A DNA stretch of 64,000 bases. It comes from Phaseolus vulgaris. Taxonomy: Eukaryota; Streptophyta; Magnoliopsida; Fabales; Fabaceae. Position 1 is the stretch's first letter. Every line of letters begins with the position of its first letter. Below the pieces are notes generated by a model, which was given only the letters and a program-made list of their open reading frames with translations, searched no databases and was not told the origin of the DNA. Below are positions 36,244 to 45,331 of this stretch, one piece after another. Both the position numbers and the translations under genes were made by a program. The stretch is from positions 4,864,170 through 4,928,169 of the forward strand of contig NC_023758.2 of the NCBI RefSeq assembly GCF_000499845.2, in the 5' to 3' direction.

Positions 36244-38193
36244 CTAATCCTGGATGTTAACGCACTCACCCTCCTCAGCCTCGACCTCCTTACCCCGAAC
36301 CTCGGCCTCCCCCTTCTCGGTCCCGACCGATTCAGTTTCCTGAGCAGTTAAGGCGACCACTTCAGCACTTGGCATTAATCGACCTTGGTAGACCTCACAG
36401 TCAAGGTCAAACTCACCAGTGGCCGGCGGCCCGCCATATAGCACATGCGCTTGACGCACGGCTCGTTCAAAACATTGCTTCAGCAGCTCCTCAGCCTCCT
36501 CATAATTCTCATCCAACTCGGCCTCGACCTTGTCTTTAGCCGCTTGAAGGGCGGTCATCTCAGCAACCGAGGCGGCTAGTTTCTCACCCCTCTCCTCGGC
36601 CACTTTTTTCAATTGGGCGATCTCAGTGGCCGCCCTCCTCCGCTCAGCCTCCAGCTGGCGCTTCACTTCAACGACCTCAGATTGCGCCAATTCCCGCTCG
36701 GCCGCTTCCTTAGCAATCTTGGCTGAGAGGTCAGCATTGGCGGCCATAGATTGCTTCAAAGACTGGGTGGCCTCCAAGAGCTGATGCTCCAGCTGCGACA
36801 CGACCTCCTCATGTCGGTCTCGCCCCTGGAGACCGTGCTGCATGAGAACAACCGAGCGGCACATGAGCTCGAGGCCGCTCCTCAGGAGGTCCATGGGGGG
36901 GACGTCTCGAAGCGTCTCCCGAGACTCGTCAGGAAGCGCCACACGCACCCTTCGCGTAAATTGATGGCCACGCCCCATAAGATCGAAAGGAGTGGGCGTG
37001 GATCTCGCCACGGCGTCGGAAGAACCCGAGCGGGAGCGGGGTGAAGGCTACACCACCTCGACCACTTCTCGACGAGGAGGAGGAGGCGTCGGCATCGAGC
37101 CGGGCGATCGGGTGGTCGTAGCAATGTTGCTACCCTCCCTCGACCGTTTCTTGGACTTTTGGGAAGGGCCGGCCCTATCTTTGGACTTGGCCGCCACATC
37201 GTCGGTCGGAGGCATCACCTCCAAGCTGTGACGGCCCTTACGCTCGGCCGCTTTTTGCCGATGTTTGTCGAGGACACTAACGGCATTTGGACGCTCGTTC
37301 ACCATGGTTTCTGCGAGAAAAAATAAAACACAAGTTAAAAAACAAAGTAATGACGGACGACCCACCAACCGACTAAACACGATAAAAAAAAAAAACCCCA
37401 TACCCCGAACGGCCGCCCAATGCCCAGGCTTAGCGTAAGCCCCGATCAGCGTCCGACATGGAAGCCTCCTCGGGAGGGCGTCAAAGAGCGAGAGAATCTC
37501 CAGCTCATCGGCACCCTCTGTCGGCCTCGGCCATTCTTTGAACCCGCAAGGCTTGCGAGTCCAGTAGAGAGGGAACCTCGATCCACCGGACTTGTCGAAA
37601 AAAATGGTCGTCGCCTCTGGCCGAATGATCACTTTTACAAAGCGCTCCTTAAACCTCTTATATGAACCGACAAAGAGGCCGAACAACACATTACCCGTCC
37701 GCCCAACCAACGAATGCCACGAGGCCTTCTTAGCAGGGTGAGAGGCATAATAACAGAGAAAGCAAGAGGGAGAAGGGTGAAGGCGCATTACGTCGCACAA
37801 CAGGCGGAAGGCCTAAAGGGACACCCAGGTGTTCGGATGAACCTGGGTGGGCGCCACGTTGAGCGCCCGAAGGACGCCCATCGTGAACGTATCAAAGGGC
37901 AAGGACACGTGGAGGTCGGAAAAGAAACAAGTATACATATTAGAAGAAAGGGGGACCGTCGCCCGGTCGCCCTATGCACACTCTCTCGGTTGGCCCACAA
38001 GGCACAACGTCGACGCAACCGTCAGAAGAAGAAGAAGAAGAAGAAGAAGAAGAAGAAGAAGAAGAAGAAGAAGAAGAAGAAGAAGAAGAAGAAGAAGAAG
38101 AAGAAGAAGAAATCGGAAGGGGGAAATCGGATGACCAATAAGACACATGGGATGGGCGGAAGAAGAGGATGTAGGCCGAGACCGGCTCGACAT
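36244..38193 (-). pseudogene. Antisense ORF (aORF) of the Tat-type element
   Basis: One minus-strand frame runs from ATG 38193 (MSSRSRPTSSSS) to the stop at 36244-36246, interrupted only by TAG codons at 37972-37974, 37813-37815 and 37048-37050. A predicted 93-bp intron (37403-37311, GT-AG, T-rich) lies after GHWAAVR; it keeps the frame, so it could also be read through. Blocks include NVLFGLFVGSYKRFKERFVKV, PLYWTRKPCGFKEWP and LSLFDALPRRLPCRTLIGAY, the conserved core of plant proteins related to antisense ORFs of Tat elements (compare 'gene23' of maize Grande). The C-terminal ~250 residues are a heptad-rich Glu/Ala/Lys coiled coil. The (GAA)n tract gives a Leu run near the N-terminus. The function of the family is unknown. 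Confidence 0.8.
38024..38112. repeat. (GAA)n microsatellite inside the antisense ORF
   Basis: About 29-30 trinucleotides AGA/GAA with no interruption. On the minus strand it reads CTT in the antisense-ORF frame (poly-Leu) and TCT or TTC in the others. Being a trinucleotide repeat, length change does not shift the frame. Confidence 0.95.
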
Positions 38194-38270
38194 GATGAGG
38201 GCGAGAGATCACTCGGCTACCAGTTCGCTCACTCCAATAGAAAATACAAGAGTGTGACACTGGTGGACCC

Positions 38271-38280
38271 CTATATATAG
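38271..38280 (-). promoter_or_regulatory. Probable TATA box of the antisense ORF
   Basis: CTATATATAG stands 78 bases upstream of the antisense ATG at 38193, in an otherwise GC-rich region. The spacing leaves room for a start site and short leader. It suggests that the antisense gene has its own promoter separate from the LTR. Confidence 0.55.
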
Positions 38281-38526
38281 GGCCCATGGGCCTCAGAATG
38301 CGAAACATCAAACCAATCTCAACCGTTGGATCTTGTAGATCTAACGGTCCATAAACTCCCCCGCCCAAAAAACCCCTCATCAATGCACGTCACGTCGCGC
38401 CGTTTGAGGTCATGTCACGCCGCCTAGTCAAGTCATACCTCGAGAAATGAAACGTCCGCACGTCCAAGGGAGGCCGACCAACTCCCATCATTAAAGACTC
38501 ATCGGACATAACTTACGCATCTGCCC

Positions 38527-38544
38527 TTGAGCCTGGGGGGCAAG
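38527..38544 (+). other. Polypurine tract
   Basis: The G-rich segment GGGGGGCAAG ends exactly at the 3' LTR start, where the plus-strand DNA primer is expected. Confidence 0.7.
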
Positions 38545-39252
38545 TGTACCGGTACTAGGCGAGGCTGGGACCCACCTGGCTGCCCGATGCCTAGTCAACC
38601 TGACCGAGAGACCGAGAGGCCAAGACCTTTGGAGACTTGGCCGACAGACCGAGAGGTCGAGACCTTTGGAGACTTGGCCGAGCGATCGAGAGGTCGAGAC
38701 CTTTGGAAACTTGGCCGAGAGACCGAGAGGCCAAGACCTTTGGAGACTTGGCCGAGAGACCAAGACCTTAGAAGACTTAACTGAGACAGCCGAAGACCAT
38801 AGGTATTTGGCCGATGGCCGACCCTCACCATGAGAATTGGGCCGATGGCCGAACCCCATTACAATTAACGCTCAAACCGAGATCAGTGAAGCTAATCCAT
38901 CATCAAGAATTAGATAATGCAACCCTAAGCGGTATCCACCTCGATAAACGGGCCCAACAAGGTAGGCCCATTAGAATAATATAAATAGCACGCATTCCAA
39001 GGAGTAAGGTATGTCATTTATTACTGTTCACCTACCCGAGAGCTGACCACCCGCTTTACTGACTTGAGCGTCGGAGTGCCTTCGCAGGTACCCCCACCAT
39101 CCGGTGATTCGCCCGACGACCGAGCGCCGAGTACCGAAGGATAAGGAAGGGGACGAGAAGAATCACAGTTCATCATCCAATCACCTACCCGACCGAAGGA
39201 AGGAGAAGAAGACTTCAATAGTTCTCTAGGTCTCATCTCCCTAGCAGGAACA
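38545..39252 (+). repeat. 3' LTR (708 bp)
   Basis: Same length as the 5' LTR and about 97.7% identical by eye. Begins TGTACCGG and ends GGAACA, giving the standard TG...CA termini. Followed directly by the GGTCT duplication. Confidence 0.95.
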
Positions 39253-39257
39253 GGTCT
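39253..39257. other. Target-site duplication GGTCT, right copy
   Basis: Matches 29487-29491 exactly and marks the right insertion border. Confidence 0.9.
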
Positions 39258-41212
39258 TAAAGATGGTCTCAGAATCACAATTTTCAAGTTGAGTATCTTC
39301 TTCATATCTTATTCTCATAATAATTTATAAATTTTAGTTAATTATCTATCTCTAAATCTTAACTAATTATTAAAGTATATATTTTCATTTATCTATTCCC
39401 ACAATGAGTATCATTGTTTTAGATAAAAATTTAAATAACATCAAATCAGAACATTCAAACTAAATGTAAGAAATGTATTTTATAATTTTTAAAATAATAA
39501 TTAATATTATTTAATATTTAAAGTTTGTAATGTTGGAGATCACATTGACTAGAGATGATGACATTTCATTGTATATAAGTGGGTGCAAACCTCAATCAGT
39601 TTTATGGGTAGACTTAAGCTTAAAGTATACTTAGTAATATGGTATCAAAGTCATTTCGATCCTACAAGTTATCACTCCCGACGTGAGGATGTGTTGGAAA
39701 TTCTACATCGACTAGAGATTTTCAATTAGTTAAGATTTTAATTGTAAATATGTATTTTTTTCTAATTTTAATTAAGATTTTAAATAATTTGATTGAATAT
39801 ATTTATTAATGATTAATAAGTGTTGAAATAAACTTTTAGAGAATTTACTAAACCCCATTCTTAACTTATGGTAAACCCGAGAAATGGGATATTTGATGAC
39901 GAATTTGGACCCACTTTCTGAATCTATTTTTGACGTCAATATAGTATCTTGAAGTCTTTCTATTAGAAACCCAAGGTTTTATTTCCTTATCTTTTTCCGC
40001 TTCGGATATGCATCACTTTGCAGAAATTGTCATTTTAAGGGCATTTGTAGGAAGACGAATAATATTTGTAATAACTTGGTCAATAATATTAGTATATGGT
40101 CAACGATGCATTACTTGTTCCATTTTTTGTTTTGAGTCCTTAAATAACTGTCAGAAAAATTGTACTAAATAGTTGTCAGACTTAATTGTACTAAATAATT
40201 GTCAGACATAATTGTATTATTCTGGATTTGTGAGATTTTTTAAAAGTTGAAGTGTCGGGTAAAGTTACGTTGTCCTCTGCTCGACTCGTTTTACAACCAA
40301 TGGATGTTCTTTTAAGTGTTGGATCTTTTGTTAAAGAACGCTTTTATGACAATCATTGTGTGTGAATCCCTATCAAACTTATAGGGTCATTAACAATTAT
40401 GTTATCAGAGTTGTGAGGTTAAACAACAACTAAGGGTTTAATAGAGTCAAAATTTGTATTCTCATACTCCAAATCTTTAATTTCAGAGTTTGTTTCTATT
40501 ATCCAAAATTTATTTTGGATGTAAAAGAAAATCCCCCAGAAAGATTTTAAACCCATCACATATATAACTCCCAGAATGGTTAAAACATCATTTCCAATAT
40601 AACCCAACTATGACAAAAAAAAACACTTATTGAGTTGCTTAAATTCACAAGTTTTAACCAAAACAATATTGTATTTAACAAATTGTCTGATATTGTTCTG
40701 AATTAACATTATTGTTGATATTGATCCCATTGCTCCATAGTTTGCGCAAAAGAGTATTCGCTTTGAATGTTTGTATTAATCGTTAGTTTTGTTGTATTAG
40801 AGTATCGTTTTATGAGTGTGAATTGAGAATTAATTATGTTGTTGAGAATGTAGCATGGTTTGAGTGTCCACAAGTGATATAAATAAGAAGAAACATGTAC
40901 CACATGAACTTAGGAATCAAATGGACCTACTGAAATAGCATAACAGAACTTAAGAAGGAAATGGTTTGAAAAACAGAGAGTGAGAACAATAAATAATGCG
41001 CACATGTAGGTGGCGCCCATCTTTAATTTGCACGTAGAGACATACAGTTGCCGACGTTGGAGATCGGAAATGTCATAAGAAACCCCTTATTTAATTCACG
41101 GGTATTCCAAATTAATATCTACACTTCTCTATGGTTCTCAATGCATTGCATACTTCACACACCAAAAGGAAAATGCTCCGCTTGTGACCCTTCGCTTTTT
41201 CTTTTCTCCTCC
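39258..41212. other. AT-rich intergenic DNA with small repeats
   Basis: Contains the TRIM remnant at 39531-39735 and a small tandem repeat near 40148-40215 (about 2.5 units of roughly 28 bases around AATTGTACTAAATA and TTGTCAGAC). A TTATCAGAGTTGTG word near 40401 resembles a primer-binding site but has no LTR around it. The right end is the promoter side of the LRR gene. No protein gene is seen. Confidence 0.5.
39531..39735 (+). mobile_element. TRIM-type retrotransposon remnant
   Basis: The left LTR begins TGTTGGAGATCACATTGACT and contains TATATAAGTGGGTGCAAACC. It is followed at about 39640 by TGGTATCAAAGTCATT, close to the initiator-tRNA-Met primer site TGGTATCAGAGC. A short internal part ends at 39691, and a second LTR start, TGTTGGAAATTCTACATCGA, lies at 39692 but is truncated after about 40 bases. 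The layout and wording match terminal-repeat retrotransposons in miniature, common in legume genomes. It codes for nothing. Confidence 0.65.
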
Positions 41213-41231
41213 ATGCTAAACCTTTTTCCTT

Positions 41232-41235
<4 letters not shown>

Positions 41236-41284
<49 letters not shown>
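41236..41284. repeat. (AT)n microsatellite before the LRR gene start
   Basis: About 24 AT dinucleotides ending 33 bases before the ATG at 41318. The reading frame of the gene stays open through it (as Ile-Tyr repeats) back to an in-frame ATG at 41213, so it could be leader or, less likely, coding. Confidence 0.9.
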
Positions 41285-41288
<4 letters not shown>

Positions 41289-41317
41289 GATACATATACA
41301 CACTACAGGACTTAAAG

Positions 41318-42750
41318 ATGGCCACCATGCACTTGCTACTATCTGCTTTGTTGCTTCATTCGTTCATGCTTACTGCCTCGGCAAGAGAAGCAGTGGATAT
41401 AATCATAGCCAATAACGGCGGAGGTTATCCCTATGCCTCTCCCCCTCCACCGGCTTGCCACCCGCCTCCGCCACCTCCACCTCCTCCTCCGATGTGTGAG
41501 CCACGCTTGGAGAGAGGTCGCAAAACTCTGGTGGGCTTCACCGGTGCTGTGGACAAAAACAAATACATCGGTGACTGGAGGGGTAGCAACCCTTGCAAAT
41601 TCAAGGGGATACGATGTGCAAAATATCCAGACTCAGAAAAGCAGTTAGCAATAGCGGGAATAGACTTGAACGGAGCTGGGTTGTCGGGGAAAAACCGCGC
41701 CCCTCTGCTCCTCTCCGGCATCTTGGACAGGATACCGGAGCTGACCTTCTTCCACGTGAACTCCAACAACTTCACCGGTGCCATCCCACCTCAGATAACA
41801 CAGTACGAATACTTCTTCGAGTTGGACCTCAGTAACAACAGGCTCAAGGGCGAGTTTCCCAAGGAAGTTCTCCAGTCCTCGCAGCTCGTTTTCCTTGACC
41901 TCAGGTTCTGTAATCTGTAACTCTTCTTTAGTTACACTAATTATTATAAATGTAATCGTTAACAACATAATAAATATCTTTCTATTTTAGTATTTTATTT
42001 CTTTTTCGTTTTGCTTACTACCTCTACACCAACAGGTTCAACTCTCTCTACGGTTCCATTCCTTCCCAGCTATTTCACCTCAAATATCTCGACGTCATTT
42101 TCATCAACAACAATCAATTCACCGGCAATCTCCCCGATGACTTTGGCTCCACTCCGGCGAGGTACCTCACGTTTGCCAACAACCAACTCACCGGTCCAAT
42201 CCCCGCCTCCGTCGGAGCTGCCAAAAACCTGGTCGAAGTCCTCTTCTTGGGCAACCACTTCCAGGGCTGCTTGCCCTACCAGATTGGCCTCCTGAACAAG
42301 GCCACCGTCTTTGACGTCAGCAAAAACTGGTTGACGGGTCCCATCCCCCGGTCCTTCGGGTGCCTGGAGAGCATCCGGTACCTGAACCTGGAGCAGAACC
42401 AGATGTACGGTGAAGTTCCGGAGACGGTGTGTGAGCTCCCGGGGCTCCGCAACAGAGGCAACTTGTCCCTATCGGACAACTACTTCACACAGGTTGGCCC
42501 TGCATGCAGGAGGCTGATCGAAGCAAATGTGCTGGACGTGAGGAACAATTGCATCCTTGGTCTTCCCAATCAAAGGACCCATGAGCAATGCTCCCAGTTC
42601 TTCTCCAACCTCAAGCCATGCCCGAATCCCAAGTCTCTGAATTACGTGCCATGCAAAAAGTATGATCCGAGCGGGCACATCCACAGCGCCGCCACTCCTC
42701 CTCCTCGTCCGGTGTCTTACAACTCTCTGGACCCCACTCTTCATCGCTAG
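41318..42750 (+). CDS. Secreted leucine-rich-repeat extensin-like protein
   Basis: Two exons (41318-41904 and 42036-42750, TAG) give 433 residues. Residues 1-23 are a signal peptide ending near TASA. A short Pro-rich patch (about residues 40-57, ten consecutive Pro) is followed by a Cys-containing cap (GDWRGSNPCKFKGIRC). About eight LRRs of the plant extracellular type follow, for example FFELDLSNNRLKGEFP, FINNNQFTGNLP, LTFANNQLTGPIP and FDVSKNWLTGPIP. A Cys-rich C-cap and a short Pro/Ser tail close the protein. This is the 'uncharacterised At4g06744-like' LRR group, related to the LRR half of LRX wall proteins; it lacks the long SPPPP extensin domain and a kinase. It probably acts in the cell wall. 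ATG 41318 was chosen because it puts the signal peptide at the N-terminus. Confidence 0.9.
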
Positions 42751-43424
42751 CTTATCCTTAACCTCTCCGTCCCATCGCACGCACCTACTGCAACTGCATG
42801 CTTTAATTATTGTTATTGTTATTGTTATTACCTACGTCTCTCTTCATTAACCAATAATAAGCAGTTTCTTTGTTTCTACTGCCATCCTTTACCCTCTTAA
42901 TTATAGTCAAAACATCCATTTAATTATATTTACTTTCTTTTTTAATTTAAAATATTATTATAAGGGTTGTTAAGTGGATATTTTTTTACTGTGTATACAA
43001 AACTTTATTATTATATATAATGACACCTGCTCTTTCTGTTACTTTAATTAAGAGCCATGATAGCTTGACACTTCACACCATATATTAAAAAATACTCATA
43101 TTTCGTAATTCATTAAATTAATATTTTAATTATATTTATTTTAATTTTTAATTTAAAATATTATTACATTATTATAATGAGTTGTTAAATGAAAAGTAGC
43201 GTTGGAAATTTTTTCCTAACAAATTGCAATCTACTTCACGGGTTATTTAATTTTTGAGATCCCACGTGGGCCTCTAATTATGCCGCTCAGTATACTTAAA
43301 TTTCATTCTATCCCCGTACCTTTCATTACTTTTAAAATTAAGTAACGATACTTTCACAACCTATTCCAATTCTTGAAATTCGATCATAATTTTTGTAATT
43401 TTTCCAAAACCTATATTAGGTTGA
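42751..43424. other. 3' flank of LRR gene, AT-rich DNA
   Basis: Contains the 3' UTR with a short (TTATTG)n run at about 42808-42828, then AT-rich DNA leading to the first recognisable satellite sequence. No gene seen. Confidence 0.5.
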
Positions 43425-43647
43425 AAAATTCACACAAATACTTTTATACATTGTTTGAATCCATTTAAGAGACACGCCAAAAAACAAAACACAAAAAGAG
43501 ATATAATGGAAAAAGCAAGTATGCCCCATTAAAACAAGTTTTTAAATTTTGTTTCCTCTTGATCGAACACTTATCACGTCTTATTCCTTGAATGTTTTGA
43601 TCTGAAACTTTTACTAGACATTCCTTATTGTATCTACTGTGGCCAAG

Positions 43648-44812
43648 GTTTCAGACCAAAAGACCTGAGGAATAAGGCGTAGTAAGACCCAGATCGAGAG
43701 TGAACAAAATCGATTTTTCGAAAACAAAATGTTCTGGTTTCACTTCCCTATATCTTCTTTTTGTGATTTGTTTGTGGACATGCCTCCTCAGCAGGGTACA
43801 AACATTATATGAAAGTACTTGTGTGAATTTTTTCGAAATTTTTCAAAGCAACATGGACCTAGAATAAAATTGCAGAAAGTAGGGCGCATTTTCACAAATT
43901 TTGCTAGAGAATAATAACCTTGGTTTTTCACAAAGTTTCAGAAAAATTGTCTCGAAATAATTTTTTCCTAAAATTTCACATAGGAATCTGGTCTGAATTT
44001 GGGACAAAACGTGACAAATTTAACGTCAAACGGATGAGTATTCACCTAGGAAAAAAATCAAACAGTTTCACACACAAACGAACCTTCCTCTCAACCCTGG
44101 TAGTGACGAATATAAAATTTATTCAAAATCTTGTGGAACGAATCTGGGGCTCAAATCTTAGTCAAAACTCAATACACACAATGATGAATGTCTGGTAAAT
44201 TTTTCAAACCAAAAGACCCAAGGAATAGGGCGTAGTAAGACCCAGAACGAGAGTGAACAAAACCGGTTTTTCGAAAAAAAGTCTTGGCTTTTCTTCCTTA
44301 TATCTCCCTTTTTGTGATTTGTTTCTGGACGTGCCTCCTCAGCAGGATGCAAACAACATATGAAAGTACTTGTGTGATTTTTTTTCAGAATTTCTACACG
44401 CAATATGGACCTAGAATAAAATTGTAGAAAGTAGGGCGAAGTTTCAAATTTTTTTAAAATATGCCTTGGTTTTTCAAAAATTTCACAAAAATTGTACCTA
44501 AATAATTTTTTTAGAAATTCCACGTAAGAATCTGAATTGAATTTTGGACAAAACGCGAAAAATTTCACGTCAAACGAATAAGTATTCACCTAGGAAAAAA
44601 TTTAAACAGTTTCAAACACAAACGAACATTCCTTTCAACCTTGACCCTGATGGATAAAAAATTTATTGAAAATCTTGTGGGACTAATATAGGGTTCAAAT
44701 CTCATCCAAAATTCAACAAACACAATGACGAAATTGGTTTTCTAAAAACAAAATGTTCTGTCTTTTCTTCCCTATATCTCGTTTTTTGTGATTTGTTTCT
44801 GGACATGCCTCC
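43648..44812 (-). repeat. Inverted block of about 2.2 satellite monomers
   Basis: Monomers here read in the opposite direction to the rest: for example GACCCAGA-x-CGAGAGTGAACAAAA instead of TTTTGTTCACTCTCG-x-TCTGGGTC. Orientation switches back at about 44813, inside GGACATGCCTCC / GTGGCTAGG. Forward, diverged satellite precedes the block (43425-43647), so it is an inversion within the array. About 85 bases of the monomer are missing near 44731. Confidence 0.88.
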
Positions 44813-45331
44813 GTGGCTAGGATTTGAGCCCAGATTTGTCCCACAAGATTTTCAATAAATTTTTTATTCATCACTGCCAGAGTTGAAAGGAAGGTTCGTT
44901 TGTGTGTGAAACTGTTTGATTTTTTTCCTAGGTGAATTCTCATCCGTTTGACGTGAAATTTGTGCATTTTTGTCCCAAATTCAATCCAGATACTTAAGTG
45001 GAATTTCAGGAAAAAATTATTCCGAGAGAATTTTTCTGAAATTTTGTGAAAAACCAAGGCTATCCTCTAGCAAAATTTGTGAAATTTCGTCCTACGTTTT
45101 ACAATTTTATTCTGTGTTGAAAAATTGCTTTGAAAAATTCACACAAGTACTTTCATGTGCTGTTTGCACCCTGTGAAGGAGGCACGTCCATAAACAAATC
45201 ACAAAAAGGAGATATAGGGAAGAAAAGTCAAAACATTTAATTTTCAGAAAACCTGTTTTGTTCACTCTCGGTCTGGGTCTTACTACGCCCTATTCCTTGT
45301 GTCTTTTGGTCTAAAATTTTTACCAAACATT

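Larger units (their letters stand above)
29492..39252 (+). mobile_element. Ty3/gypsy LTR retrotransposon, Tat/Ogre-type, full length but defective
   Basis: A 9761-bp element in the order 5' LTR, primer-binding site, gag, protease, reverse transcriptase, RNase H, integrase, minisatellite, antisense ORF, polypurine tract, 3' LTR. The order RT-RNase H-integrase defines Ty3/gypsy. The long antisense frame between integrase and 3' LTR, and a CRYHQ-x-GHSTDEC zinc knuckle followed by a DQGSSVDIL protease block, are typical of the plant Tat/Ogre branch. It is markedly GC-richer than its flanks. At least six nonsense codons and several frameshifts interrupt gag-pol, so any mobility would need proteins in trans. 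It inserted about 1 kb upstream of the C2-domain gene start. Confidence 0.95.

Noticed and set aside
37940..38383. Poly-Ser ORF with 29 consecutive Ser on the minus strand
   Set aside because: It reads the (GAA)n tract in a different frame from the antisense gene core and does not connect to conserved blocks.
40395..40415. TTATCAGAGTTGTG as a second retroelement primer-binding site
   Set aside because: No LTR-like sequence ends directly before it and no second copy is found nearby.
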